A DNA stretch of 64,000 bases from positions 1 through 64,000 of the forward strand of contig CAVOPB010000004.1 of the NCBI GenBank assembly GCA_963697805.1. The letters run 5' to 3'. A program made the translations under genes and the position numbers. This DNA comes from VRUE01 sp963697805. Its GTDB lineage: Bacteria > Actinomycetota > Thermoleophilia > Solirubrobacterales > 70-9. The notes below the pieces were generated by a model, which was given only the letters and a program-made list of their open reading frames with translations, ran no database searches and was not told the DNA's origin. This document shows, piece after piece, positions 16,528-25,409 of this stretch; the stretch's first letter is position 1, and each line of letters starts with the position of its first letter.

Positions 16528-17475
16528 GTGCCGGCAGTCGTTGTCTGTGCCGCGCTGGTCGCAGCGGCGCCGGCGCAGGCCGCGGTGACCATCGGCCCGA
16601 AAGCGCTCCCCGAACGCACCGGGGTGGCCCAGGCGGGGGGAGCGACGATCTTCATGACCAAGGTCCTGTCCGGGGTCGAACTGACCTCCCCGATCGACGG
16701 CGTCATCGTCCGCTGGCGCGTCCGACGCGGTGAAGGCGCAGGAGTCCTGGCCGCCGACAAAATCAGCCTCAGGGTCCTGAAAAGCACCGCCACCTTGAAC
16801 AAATACACCGCAGTGGGGACGAGCGGTGCGCATGAAGTCCCAAACAGCACCGAAGAACCCGACGGAAAACTCTGGGTGTTCCCGACCCAGCTGCCGATCA
16901 AAGCCGGCGAGACGATCGGACTCGGGACCACCGCGGGTGAGTTCCCCTACGGCAGCAAAATCGGAGCCTCCTTTCTGGAACGAATCAACCCGCTCGCCGA
17001 CGGCAAATCGGCGACCTTCGCCGAAGGCTTCCTCACCGACAAATTCGTTGACCTGAACGCCGACATCGAGCCCGACTGCGACCAGGACGGCCTCGGCGAC
17101 GAGACCCAGGATCCATCGATCCCGCAGACCCCTGAGTGCGGCTTCGTCCCGCCGCCTCCCGGTGCCGGCACGCCACCACCCGCGCCCAATTCGCCCGATA
17201 CCAAGATCAGCAAGGGGCCGAAGAAGCGGGTCACGACCCATGGCCGGCGGCTGGCAGTGAGCTTCAGGTTCAGCTCCGAGACCCCCGCCGCGAGCTTCGA
17301 ATGCCAGCTCGACAAGGGGAAATACCGGAGCTGCAGCTCGCCGCAGATCTACCTCGTGAAAGCGAGCCCCAACTTCAAGAAACACACGTTCAGCGTTCGC
17401 GCGACCAGCTCGGCGGGCACCGTCGACCCGACTCCGGCGACGCGGACATTCAAGGTCAAGCGCCGCGGCGCTTGA
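16528..17475 (+). CDS. Exported protein with Ig-like C-terminal module
   Basis: The N-terminus is a signal peptide (VPAVVVCAALVAAAPAQAA). No ATG fits; GTG 16528 is used, but the basic LRRW just before suggests translation from CTG 16504, overlapping the carbonic anhydrase stop. A beta-rich domain of about 190 residues follows, then a calcium-site-like DCDQDGLGDETQDP, a proline-rich linker, and a C-terminal module (SFRFSSETPAASFECQLDKG, SCSSPQIYL, FKVKRRGA). The module also ends the RCC1 protein at 18633. The last codons lie in a 22-bp palindrome shared with the convergent gene. The role is unknown; it is extracellular by inference. Confidence 0.7.
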   Translation: MPAVVVCAALVAAAPAQAAVTIGPKALPERTGVAQAGGATIFMTKVLSGVELTSPIDGVIVRWRVRRGEGAGVLAADKISLRVLKSTATLNKYTAVGTSGAHEVPNSTEEPDGKLWVFPTQLPIKAGETIGLGTTAGEFPYGSKIGASFLERINPLADGKSATFAEGFLTDKFVDLNADIEPDCDQDGLGDETQDPSIPQTPECGFVPPPPGAGTPPPAPNSPDTKISKGPKKRVTTHGRRLAVSFRFSSETPAASFECQLDKGKYRSCSSPQIYLVKASPNFKKHTFSVRATSSAGTVDPTPATRTFKVKRRGA

Positions 17476-17476
17476 C
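17455..17476. terminator. 22-bp perfect palindrome shared by two convergent gene ends
   Basis: Each strand reads GTCAAGCGCCG followed by CGGCGCTTGAC. The plus gene uses it to encode VKRRGA and its stop (17473-17475); the minus gene uses it to encode the same VKRRGA and its stop (17456-17458). A perfect self-complementary stem without a loop could act as a bidirectional stop signal, but there is no T-run, so terminator function is only possible. Confidence 0.5.
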
Positions 17477-18598
17477 GAGCGTGATCGTCCTTCCCTTGCT
17501 GTTCGGGAGGCCACCGGTCGGCGTGTAGGTGAGCGTCGCCCTCACCTTCACCCTGCCGGTCCTGTTCAGCTTGCGCTTCTTCTTGCCGGTGGCGCGGACC
17601 GTCAGCTTCACGTTGCCGGCGCTGCTCGCGCTCTTGCTCTGCCTCCTGATTCCCCTGCCCGCGAGGGCGAGCTGGCCGGGCCCGGGGATGCCGACCGTCA
17701 GGACCGCGGTGCCGTTCTTCTTCTTCAGCTGCTTGGCGAGAAGGTTGAACGCGTTCGGGGGCAGGAGCGAGTCGACTGCCACCCCGACCGGGCCGCCGGC
17801 GCCCCCGATCAGGCTCTGGTTGACGCCGGAGCCGTCGAGGTTGGCCTCGCCGATCGAGCTGGCGATCGCGCTGCCATTGGCCCAGTAGAGATGCTGGCCG
17901 TCGACCGCAAGGCCGAAGATGCCGCTGGTGCCGCCGAGCAGGCTCTGGTTGGCGCCGGAGCCGTCGAGGTTCGCCCGGCCGATCGTTTCGCTGCCGCGGT
18001 TGGTCCAGTAGACGTGCTGAGCGTCGACCGCGACCCCGTACGGTTCGCTGGCGCCGGCGATGAAGCCCTGCTCGACGGCGGTGCCGTCGAGGTTCGCCCG
18101 GCCGATCGTGGTGCCGTTTTTGCCGCCTTCCGAGGTGAAGTTGGCCCAGTAGATGTGCTGGCCGTCGACCGCCACTCCGATCTTCGAGGTGACCGGCGCA
18201 GTCGCTCCGCTGATCAAGCTCAGGTTGACGCCGGAGCCATCTAGGTTCGCCCTCGCGATCGAGCAGCAGCCGTTGGACCAGTAGATGTGCTGGCCGTCGA
18301 CCGCGACGCCTTTCGGGGAATTGGCGCCGGCGATGAAAGCCTGGTTGACGCCCGATCCGTCGAGGTTGGCCCGCCCGATCGTGTCGGTGGTGTTGTTCGC
18401 CCAGTAGATGTGCTGGCCGTCGACCGCCACCCCGATCGCGTCGGTCGCGCCGCCGATGAAGTTCGGGGTGGAGCCCGACCCGTCGAGGTTGGCCCGCCCG
18501 ATGTTCCCGGTGGCGCCGCTGGCCCAGTAGACGTACGCGCCAGCCCCTGCCGCCGGCCACAGGCAAATTGCCACGGCGATCACCGCCACAACCGCCAT
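17456..18598 (-). CDS. Exported YWTD-like beta-propeller protein
   Basis: After a signal peptide (start ATG 18598, MAVVAVIAVAICLWPAAGAG) come about six repeats of some 45 residues of the type GVAVDGQHIYWAN...IGRANLDGSGVNQ. This is the pattern of the LDL-receptor YWTD propeller. A C-terminal domain (GNVKLTVRATGKKKRKLN, TLTYTPTGGLPNSKGRTITL) resembles that of the beta-helix protein at 23739. The upstream ATG 18634 is possible but would overlap the divergent start. It is extracellular by its signal; binding of a protein or glycan is a guess from the fold. Confidence 0.75.
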   Translation of the reverse strand: MAVVAVIAVAICLWPAAGAGAYVYWASGATGNIGRANLDGSGSTPNFIGGATDAIGVAVDGQHIYWANNTTDTIGRANLDGSGVNQAFIAGANSPKGVAVDGQHIYWSNGCCSIARANLDGSGVNLSLISGATAPVTSKIGVAVDGQHIYWANFTSEGGKNGTTIGRANLDGTAVEQGFIAGASEPYGVAVDAQHVYWTNRGSETIGRANLDGSGANQSLLGGTSGIFGLAVDGQHLYWANGSAIASSIGEANLDGSGVNQSLIGGAGGPVGVAVDSLLPPNAFNLLAKQLKKKNGTAVLTVGIPGPGQLALAGRGIRRQSKSASSAGNVKLTVRATGKKKRKLNRTGRVKVRATLTYTPTGGLPNSKGRTITLVKRRGA

Positions 18599-18632
18599 TC
18601 GCAACCGCGTAAGAGCCTCGATCACCACGGCC

Positions 18633-20441
18633 ATGCGAAGCTTAGTCCAGGCCGTCTTGTCCAAGCCAGCGATAACGCCGCTGCTACTCGCCATCTTCCT
18701 CGGGATGCTGGCCTTCAGCGCAAGCGCGCAGGCGGCAGGCGCCCCGGCGGTTGCCTGGGGCGACAATCCCTACGGCGAGACCGGAAACCGCGTGCTGAGC
18801 GAAGGTGGCTGCACCTGCGTGCCTGTTCCGACGCCCGTGGTAGGGCTTTCCGATGCGACGCAGATCTCGGGCGGTACCGCTCACACCCTTGTGCTGCATG
18901 CGAACGGGACCGTGACGTCCTGGGGCTACAACGCCCACGGACAGCTCGGCGACGGAACGACCACCGAAAGCTCGAGTCCGGTCTCGCCGGGCTTGACGAA
19001 CGTGGTGGCGGTGGATGCCGGCTACGAACACAACCTGGCGCTGCTCGCCAACGGCACGGTGATGGCCTGGGGCGACAACTACAGCGGCGAGCTCGGTGTC
19101 GGCGGCAGTGACTTCGCCGGCGGCGGCCCGGAAATCTGCGGAACCGGACAATGCAGCAAGGTTCCGGTTCAGGTGCCCGGCCTTTCCAACGTCGTGGCGA
19201 TCTCCGCGGGCTACTACTTCAGCCTGGCGCTGCTTGCCAACGGCACGGTGATGGGTTGGGGGTACGACTTTCACGGCCAGCTCGGCGGGGGTGTCGGCAT
19301 CCCTTCGGGCTGCGAATGCGTGGAACACCCGGTCCAGGTACCGGGGGTCTCGGGCGCGGTTGCCATTTCAAGCGGCGAAGGCGACGCGATGGCGCTGCTC
19401 GGCAGCGGCGCGGTTATGGCCTGGGGTGAAAACACCAACGGCCAGGTCGGCAATGGCAGCTTCACCGAAATCTCCCCGTCCTGCTCCTGCGTGGGGCCGG
19501 TCGCGGTCAACGGCCTCCCCGGCCCCGCTCAGGCGATCGCCGCGGGCAGCTACCACAACCTCGCCCTGGTGGGCGGTGGCATCGCCCGGACCTGGGGCTA
19601 CAACGCCGATGGCGAGCTCGGAAACGGGAGCGAGAACTCGAGCGGCTGTTTCTGCGTGCCGACAGCGGCGGCCGTGTTGAGCCTCTCGGGGATCCAGTCG
19701 CTGGCCGCGGGCGCTCACTACTCCCTGGCGTTGCTCGGAGACGGAAGCGTGCAGAGCTGGGGCAAGAATGAGCACGCCGCCCTTGGCGACGGCACCGAAA
19801 CCGCGCGCAGCATCCCCGGCCCGGTCAGCGGCCTCATTGGCGCAAGCGACGTCAGCGCCAGCGATTTCACATCGTTCGCGCTGATTGGCCCCTCACGCAC
19901 GCTGACCGTGGCGTTGGCGGGCGCCGGCGCCGGAACGGTCGGCGGGCCGGGCGGGATCGTCTGCCCCGGCGCAAGCTGCATCCGCCGCTTTCCCGATAGC
20001 CAGGTGCAGATGCTGCGCGCCGAACCCGCGCCCGGGACCGGCTTCGCGGGCTTCTCCGGCGCCTGCACCGGCACCGGCACCTGTCAGGTGACGATGGACG
20101 GCGAGAAGACGGTGACCGCGACCTTCGGCCCGCCGAAGGGGACGAAGATCACCAAGGCGGAAATCACCCAGGGGAAGAAGCCGAAGAAGACGGCGAAGGC
20201 GAAGGCGAAGTTCTCCTTCAGCGCGCCCGGGGCGGTCACCGGGTACCAATGCATGCTGCTCAAGCCGAAGTCGAAGAAGGCAAGGCGCAGCAAGAAGGCC
20301 AAGCCGCGGTTCATCAGCTGTTCCTCCCCGAAGCGCTACAAGAAGCTGCGGAAGGGCCGCTACACCTTCAAGGTGCGGGCGCGGAACAGCCTCGGGGTCG
20401 ACGCGAAGCCGGCGCAGCGGAAGTTCAAGATCAAGCGCTAG
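18633..20441 (+). CDS. Exported RCC1-repeat protein
   Basis: This 602-residue protein has a signal peptide (PLLLAIFLGMLAFSASAQAA) and about seven RCC1 repeats of 50-60 residues, each with a core such as TSWGYNAHGQLGDGT, MAWGDNYSGELGVG or QSWGKNEHAALGDGT. They should close into a propeller at residues about 35-390. A short domain like the divergent InlB B-repeat follows (VQMLRAEPAPGTGFAGFSG), and then a basic Ig-like module ending RYTFKVRARNS...FKIKR, related to that at the end of the gene at 16528. Its ATG overlaps the possible alternative start of the divergent propeller gene. The role is unknown. Confidence 0.8.
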   Translation: MRSLVQAVLSKPAITPLLLAIFLGMLAFSASAQAAGAPAVAWGDNPYGETGNRVLSEGGCTCVPVPTPVVGLSDATQISGGTAHTLVLHANGTVTSWGYNAHGQLGDGTTTESSSPVSPGLTNVVAVDAGYEHNLALLANGTVMAWGDNYSGELGVGGSDFAGGGPEICGTGQCSKVPVQVPGLSNVVAISAGYYFSLALLANGTVMGWGYDFHGQLGGGVGIPSGCECVEHPVQVPGVSGAVAISSGEGDAMALLGSGAVMAWGENTNGQVGNGSFTEISPSCSCVGPVAVNGLPGPAQAIAAGSYHNLALVGGGIARTWGYNADGELGNGSENSSGCFCVPTAAAVLSLSGIQSLAAGAHYSLALLGDGSVQSWGKNEHAALGDGTETARSIPGPVSGLIGASDVSASDFTSFALIGPSRTLTVALAGAGAGTVGGPGGIVCPGASCIRRFPDSQVQMLRAEPAPGTGFAGFSGACTGTGTCQVTMDGEKTVTATFGPPKGTKITKAEITQGKKPKKTAKAKAKFSFSAPGAVTGYQCMLLKPKSKKARRSKKAKPRFISCSSPKRYKKLRKGRYTFKVRARNSLGVDAKPAQRKFKIKR

Positions 20442-20539
20442 CTCGGCCGGGAAGGATCGGGAGTTCTCGGCGTCTTCCCCTGTAGACGCAACCGATCGCC
20501 GCCCCGGCGGTCGTGAACTCGATCCGGAGGTACTCCCCG

Positions 20540-22414
20540 ATGAATTCCCTTCCGAGACGGCTGGCTCTGATCGCCGCACTCACGTGCGTCGGTGTCCTAT
20601 TTGCCGCGAGCAGCGCGGACGCGACCGTCGAACCCCCAGTTGTCAACAACAAGAACCTGACGGTGACCAGCGACGCCGGTGCCGACACGATCACGCTTGG
20701 AGTCGCCGGCGGTTTCATCACCGTCAACGGCACGGCGACGACGCTGGCCGCGGACCCCCAGGCCCAGATCGTCGTCAATGCCGGCGGCGGCGGCGACACC
20801 GTTGACGCGACCGGGCTTGCCGCCACCAACTACGGCACGCTCGCCATCAACGGCGGCGAAGGCGACGACCTGCTGACCGGTGGCGCCAAGGGCGACGTCA
20901 TCAACGGCGAAGCGGGTGAAGACCGCGTTGTCGGCTTCAAAGGCGTCGATGAACTCCTCGGCGGCGAAGGCAACGACGTCCTCGTCTGGAACAACGGCGA
21001 CGGAACCGACCGCGATGTGGGTGGCACCGGCGTCGACGAAGTCGAGGTCAACGGCGCTCCGACCGTGGGAGACATTTTCACCGCCAGGCCTAACGCCGGC
21101 AAAGCCGGCGAGGTCGTTTTCGAACGCACCAACCTGGTGAAATTCGAAATCGAAGTTCAGGCCGAGCGTCTGACGGTCAACGGACTCGGCGGCGTCGACC
21201 AATTCTTCCCCGATCCGGCGGCCCCGACCGGTCTTGCCGGCCTCACCGCCATCACCCTCAACGGCGGCAGCGCCGGTGACAGGCTGGTCGGCGGAGATGG
21301 CGCCGATCAGATCAACGGCGGCACCGGCGTCGATGAGCTGATCGGTGGAGAAGGCGCCGACCAGATCAACGGTGGCGACGAAAACGACGTCATCCAAGGC
21401 AATGGCGGCGACGACCGTCTCGTCGGCGGCACCGGCAGCGACAGCCTGACCGCCGAAGCGGGCGATGACGCGATCGTCTGGAACAACGGCGACGGCAGCG
21501 ACCCGGTCAACGATGGCGGCCCCGGGTTCGACCGGGTCGAAGTCAACGGCTCGGCGACTGCGGGAGACGCCACCCAGTTCGTCGCCGACGCGACCGAAGG
21601 GTCCTTCGTGCGGACGAACCTCGTCCCGTTCACGCTGGAAATCGCGCCCGACAACGAGGTCCTTTCGTTCAACGGCGGCGGCGGAAATGACACCTTCAAG
21701 GTGATCAACAAAGGGTCAGCGATGACGGTGGCCGCCGACGGCGGTGCGGGCAACGACGAACTCAGCGGTGCCGGTGAGGCGGACAGCTTCTTCGGTGGCT
21801 CTGGGAACGACGTGATCACCGGAGGCGCCGGAAGCGACCTCCTCGACGGCCAGGAAGGCGACGATCATTTGTTTGCCCGAGACGGGGCAGGCGACCTGGT
21901 CCGCGGCGGGACGGGCACCGACAGCGCCCAGACCGACGAGGTCACGGTCGATGCGATCGACGGCGTCGAGACGCTCGATGCGACTCCGGTTCCGGCTCCG
22001 GCCCCGACACCCACCCCGGCTCCAGCTCCGGCTCCGCAGCGGGTGGGCGACACCGCGGCGATCCTCCCCGCCGTCGGCAAGGTCGCGGTGGTCCGCAGCC
22101 ACGGCAAGCTCATCGCCCGCGCGCCGGTCTCATGCCCGGCGGCAGAGGCGGGAGGGTGCCGCACGGCCCTGACCCTGGAGACGGCGAAGGCCGTCAAGCT
22201 GGGCAAGGTCCGCGCGGTGCTGGTGCTCGGGTCGGCGACGGTCAATCTGGCCCCTGGGCAGATGAAGACCGTCCCGGTTCGGGTCAATGGCGGGGCCACT
22301 GGACTCGCCAGGAACGGCAAGCTCTCGACCCGGATCCAGGTCTCGAGCTCCGATGCCGCCGGCAACACGGCGGCGGGCACTGTGGACGTCGGCCTGCGAT
22401 TCCCCTCGCATTAG
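20540..22414 (+). CDS. Exported RTX-like calcium-binding repeat protein
   Basis: ATG 20540 has GGAGG 9 bases upstream and begins a signal peptide (LALIAALTCVGVLFAASSADA). Three blocks of glycine/aspartate repeats follow (GGEGDDLLTGGAKGDVINGE, GGEGADQINGGDENDVIQGN, GGSGNDVITGGAGSDLLDGQ). They fit the GGxGxDxL nonapeptide that binds Ca2+ in parallel beta-rolls. Between them are two similar non-repeat segments (WNNGDGTDRDVGGTGVDEVE and a counterpart near residue 330). A PAPTPTPAP linker leads to a C-terminal beta domain. Unlike proteobacterial RTX toxins it has an N-terminal Sec signal. A strong hairpin follows the gene. Confidence 0.8.
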   Translation: MNSLPRRLALIAALTCVGVLFAASSADATVEPPVVNNKNLTVTSDAGADTITLGVAGGFITVNGTATTLAADPQAQIVVNAGGGGDTVDATGLAATNYGTLAINGGEGDDLLTGGAKGDVINGEAGEDRVVGFKGVDELLGGEGNDVLVWNNGDGTDRDVGGTGVDEVEVNGAPTVGDIFTARPNAGKAGEVVFERTNLVKFEIEVQAERLTVNGLGGVDQFFPDPAAPTGLAGLTAITLNGGSAGDRLVGGDGADQINGGTGVDELIGGEGADQINGGDENDVIQGNGGDDRLVGGTGSDSLTAEAGDDAIVWNNGDGSDPVNDGGPGFDRVEVNGSATAGDATQFVADATEGSFVRTNLVPFTLEIAPDNEVLSFNGGGGNDTFKVINKGSAMTVAADGGAGNDELSGAGEADSFFGGSGNDVITGGAGSDLLDGQEGDDHLFARDGAGDLVRGGTGTDSAQTDEVTVDAIDGVETLDATPVPAPAPTPTPAPAPAPQRVGDTAAILPAVGKVAVVRSHGKLIARAPVSCPAAEAGGCRTALTLETAKAVKLGKVRAVLVLGSATVNLAPGQMKTVPVRVNGGATGLARNGKLSTRIQVSSSDAAGNTAAGTVDVGLRFPSH

Positions 22415-22432
22415 GCAAGGCGCCACGCCCAG

Positions 22433-22463
22433 GAGGAGGCCCCGCCGAACGCGGGGCCTCCTC
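22433..22463 (+). terminator. Hairpin terminator after the RTX-like gene
   Basis: Perfect 13-bp arms, GAGGAGGCCCCGC (22433-22445) and GCGGGGCCTCCTC (22451-22463), enclose the loop CGAAC. It begins 18 bases after the stop codon. There is no T-run, as is usual for terminators in high-GC actinobacteria. Confidence 0.8.
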
Positions 22464-22488
22464 TCTGCTCGCTGATAGCCTCGCGCCG

Positions 22489-23016
22489 GTGGCCGCCGAC
22501 GGCCGGATCCTCGATCCCAGCACCCTGGGGGATCACATAGATCGACTCTTCCGAGCCGCGTGGGCCCTCTCGGGCTCCCGTGCCGATGCCGAGGACCTCG
22601 TGCAGGAGACCTTTGCGCTGGTCCTGGCGAAGCCGCGCCGGATCCGCAACGAAAACGACATCGGGTATCTGCTTGGGGTGCTGCGCAATACGTTCATCAG
22701 CTCGCGCAGGGCGGCTGCGCGGCGCCTGCGGCCAGAGGCTCTCGCCGAGGGCTTTGAGCCGGTCGACCCGAGCTCGGCCACCCGACCGGATCTTGCCGCC
22801 GAGGCCCGCGAGGTCTTCGCGGTGATCGCCGGCCTCCCCGAGGCCTTCCGCGATGCCCTGGTCGCGGTCGACGTGGTCGGGCTCAGCTACGCCGAGGCAG
22901 CCGGCCTCCTCGACACCAAGGAGGCGACGATCACCTCGAGGCTGTTCCGGGCCCGCGCCCAGGTCGCGCGCGGGATGGAATCGCCCCCAACAGGCGTCCA
23001 ATTAGGTGGAGACTGA
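22489..23016 (+). CDS. ECF-type RNA polymerase sigma factor
   Basis: The start is taken as GTG 22489, after the hairpin. The 175-residue product has region 2 (HIDRLFRAAWALSGSRADAE, then DLVQETFALVLAKPRRI) and a C-terminal region 4 helix-turn-helix (VVGLSYAEAAGLLDTKEATI, TSRLFRARAQVARGM). No region 3 is present, as expected for extracytoplasmic-function sigma factors. The next gene starts 5 bases later and encodes a membrane protein with a long cytoplasmic N-terminus, the usual place for an anti-sigma factor. The pair sits inside a block of exported-protein genes, which are candidate targets. Confidence 0.85.
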   Translation: MAADGRILDPSTLGDHIDRLFRAAWALSGSRADAEDLVQETFALVLAKPRRIRNENDIGYLLGVLRNTFISSRRAAARRLRPEALAEGFEPVDPSSATRPDLAAEAREVFAVIAGLPEAFRDALVAVDVVGLSYAEAAGLLDTKEATITSRLFRARAQVARGMESPPTGVQLGGD

Positions 23017-23021
23017 ACCAG

Positions 23022-23723
23022 ATGCCCCACGAAGACGACACCCCACTGAGCGACGAGGAGCTGGCGCTCGCGAAGAAGGGCGAGGTCCTGATCGCGGCCG
23101 CGGTCGCGGACACCAATGCCCCGCAATCCCTGCGCGAGTCGATCGAGCGTGATCGCGAGCGGGCCCAGGCGCCGCCGAGGGCCTCCTTCTGGCGGCGTCA
23201 CGCGCGAGTCCTGGCGGGATCGGCCGCGGCTGTGGCGGCGCTGGCCGCAATCGTCGTCGCGATCCAGGCAGGAACCAACGAGACATCTGAACCGTCGCTG
23301 GCCGCGGTCGAGGCGGCCGCGAGGCTCGAGGCGACCGGCCCGGCTCCGGCGCCGAGCGGAGGCGACCCGCCCGTCCTCGCCGCCCGCGTCGGGCCGATCT
23401 CCTTTCCCGACTGGCAGAAGAGCTTCGGCTGGAAGGCGGTCGGCAGTCGCGAGGACGAGGTCTCCGGGAGAAGCGTCAAGACCGTCTTCTACCGCAACCC
23501 CGACGGTGCCCACCTCGGCTACTCGATCGTCGCCGGCGAGCCGATCGGCGAGCGCCCACCCGGACACGCGGTGACCCGCGAAGGCAACACCTACCACGTG
23601 GCCCACGCGGGAGAGCACACGCTTGTCACCTGGAACCAGCAGGGCCACACCTGCACCTTCGTCGCCTCCGCCACGGTCCCCGAGGCGCGACTCGTCGAAC
23701 TCGCCGCGTCCCGCAACACCTGA
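23022..23723 (+). CDS. Single-helix membrane protein, putative anti-sigma factor
   Basis: This 233-residue protein has an acidic cytoplasmic N-terminus (about residues 1-60), one membrane helix (VLAGSAAAVAALAAIVVAI, about 67-85), a Pro/Ala linker and an outer domain (ISFPDWQKSFGWKAVGSRED, VKTVFYRNPDGAHLGYSIV, HTLVTWNQQGHTCTFVAS). It lies 5 bases after the ECF sigma gene. The topology and position match anti-sigma factors, but no zinc-binding HxxxCxxC motif is seen in the N-terminus, so the role is inferred. Confidence 0.65.
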   Translation: MPHEDDTPLSDEELALAKKGEVLIAAAVADTNAPQSLRESIERDRERAQAPPRASFWRRHARVLAGSAAAVAALAAIVVAIQAGTNETSEPSLAAVEAAARLEATGPAPAPSGGDPPVLAARVGPISFPDWQKSFGWKAVGSREDEVSGRSVKTVFYRNPDGAHLGYSIVAGEPIGERPPGHAVTREGNTYHVAHAGEHTLVTWNQQGHTCTFVASATVPEARLVELAASRNT

Positions 23724-23738
23724 GGCGGCATCCCCCCG

Positions 23739-25349
23739 CTAGGGGTTCTTGACCAGCCTCACTACCTTCGTCTTCGACGCCGGTATGCCGCCGGTGGGAA
23801 CGAATGTGAACTTGGCCTTCACCTTGACCTTGCCGCTGCTCTTCAGCGATTGCAGAGCCTTGCCGCGAGCTTTGACCAGAAGCTTCACCGTCGCAGCTCC
23901 TCTCGCGGTTTTGCTGCTCTTCCGGACCTTCTTCGAGCCGACGAGTCGCACGACCCCGGCGCCGGGGAGGATGACGGCCACGGTTGCCGTCCCTCGCTTC
24001 TTGTTCAGCTTCACCTTGCCGAACCGAAACCGGTTCGATGGGGCTACGACCGGCGACTGCAGCTCGTAGGCGCCGATGTCGGCGCCATTGGCGCCCGCGG
24101 CAGCGGAGAACGGCACGCCCGGGTAGAGGACGGGGCGGGGTTGGCCACGCTGGTCGGTTGCCAGCACGCCGGCGCCCTTGTTGACCGCCGGGCTGCTTGC
24201 CGTGATCGCCATCGTCTGGGTCGGGCCGCCGTTGTCCTGGAGCGGGCTGAGCTGAGGGTCGACGCCGATCAGATTCGAGCCGGCGACCGTTTCGCTCAGC
24301 GTGGCGCCAGAGGGGTTGCCGATGAGGCTGAAGGCGGCGTTGGCCGGCCCGTCGATGTCGACGCCACCGGCGTCGGCACTGTTGCCGGCGACGATCGTGT
24401 CTTCGAGCTGAAGCGGCTGATTGCTGATGAAGATCCCGCCGCCCCCGGCTTCGGAACCGGTCGAGTGGTTGCCGGAGATGGTGGAATCCCTGACGGCCGG
24501 GGGTTGTTCGCCGGAGCTGAGGGAGATGCCACCGCCGCCGGCGGATGCGGAGCTGTTGCCGAAGAAGGTCGAGTTGACGATCGTCGCGGGCCCTTTGGAG
24601 ACGGAAACGGCGGCCCCACCGCCCTCCGCCTGGGTCTGGTTGCCCGAAAACGTCGTGCCGGTGATGACGGCGCTGCCCTGATTGACCTCGACGAATAGCC
24701 CGCCGCCGAATCCGCTTGTCGTGTTGCCGCTGAAGGTCGAGTTTTCGACGCTGATCGCCACGTTGTCGCCGCCGACCCAGGCACCTCCGCCGGCGATCGC
24801 GTGGTTGCCGCTGAGTGTGGTCGAGCTGAGCGTCAGCGACGCCCCGAACCCGCCGATGCCCCCACCGTAGTCCGAGGCGGTGCCGCCGGTGATCGACGAG
24901 TTGACAACGGTCAGGCTCGAGGCCGGGCTTTCGATGTCGTTCAGGATGTTGCCGCCGGGACCTGATGCGGTGCCATCGGCGATGTGAAGGCCGGCGATCG
25001 TCACCGGCCCCGGGTTCGAGAGGTTGATGTGGATGACTCGTTTTTTCGAGCTCTGGGCGACGGTGAGCTGACCCGGCCCGGGCCCCTCGATGTCCACGGG
25101 ATCTTTGATCTGCAGCCCTTCGCCGCTGAGCGTGATCGCGCCCGGGAGGCCGCTGGCGAAGTTGATTGTGTCGGCGCCTGCGTTCGCGTTGGCGGCGAGG
25201 ACCTCCCCGCGCAGGCTGCCGTCGCCGGAGACGCCGGAGTCGCTCAGGTTGGTGACCGTGAAGGTCTGCGCCGCCTGGGCCGGCCCGGACACGGCGAGGG
25301 CAACGAGCGCGGTCGCTGCCAAAAGGCCTGGCCGAGCGAGGAGTCGCAT
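23739..25349 (-). CDS. Exported right-handed beta-helix protein
   Basis: ATG 25349 begins a signal peptide (LLAATALVALAVSGPAQAA). The mature part opens with FTVTNLSDSGVSGDGSLRGE, the start typical of CSLREA-type beta-helix proteins, and has many short strand repeats (SSITGGTASDYGGGIGG, STFSGNTTSGFGGGLFVEV, STFFGNSSASAGGGG). It then carries the choice-of-anchor Q-type end (PAVNKGA...RPVLYPG...ADIGAYELQ). The basic C-terminal domain (VKLLVKARGKALQSLKSSGK, FVPTGGIPASKTKVVRLV) resembles that of the propeller at 17456. It is extracellular or cell-surface by inference. Confidence 0.8.
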   Translation of the reverse strand: MRLLARPGLLAATALVALAVSGPAQAAQTFTVTNLSDSGVSGDGSLRGEVLAANANAGADTINFASGLPGAITLSGEGLQIKDPVDIEGPGPGQLTVAQSSKKRVIHINLSNPGPVTIAGLHIADGTASGPGGNILNDIESPASSLTVVNSSITGGTASDYGGGIGGFGASLTLSSTTLSGNHAIAGGGAWVGGDNVAISVENSTFSGNTTSGFGGGLFVEVNQGSAVITGTTFSGNQTQAEGGGAAVSVSKGPATIVNSTFFGNSSASAGGGGISLSSGEQPPAVRDSTISGNHSTGSEAGGGGIFISNQPLQLEDTIVAGNSADAGGVDIDGPANAAFSLIGNPSGATLSETVAGSNLIGVDPQLSPLQDNGGPTQTMAITASSPAVNKGAGVLATDQRGQPRPVLYPGVPFSAAAGANGADIGAYELQSPVVAPSNRFRFGKVKLNKKRGTATVAVILPGAGVVRLVGSKKVRKSSKTARGAATVKLLVKARGKALQSLKSSGKVKVKAKFTFVPTGGIPASKTKVVRLVKNP

Positions 25350-25409
25350 CGTGGGAAAGCTAATCACGGACAGGGAGCTCCCGGGTACGCTGGGCTCGCG
25401 TTACGAACT

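Noticed and set aside
20597..21397. A minus-strand frame with an acidic, helix-like product
   Set aside because: It is the antisense of the RTX-like repeats, and its regularity comes from them.
20540..22414. RTX toxin with type I secretion
   Set aside because: The protein has a Sec signal peptide, no acylation or type I export genes adjoin it, and only the Ca-binding repeats are shared with toxins.
22132..22488. N-terminal extension of the ECF sigma factor from an upstream start
   Set aside because: That frame runs antiphase through the end of the RTX-like gene and the terminator hairpin; the sigma domain starts after GTG 22489.
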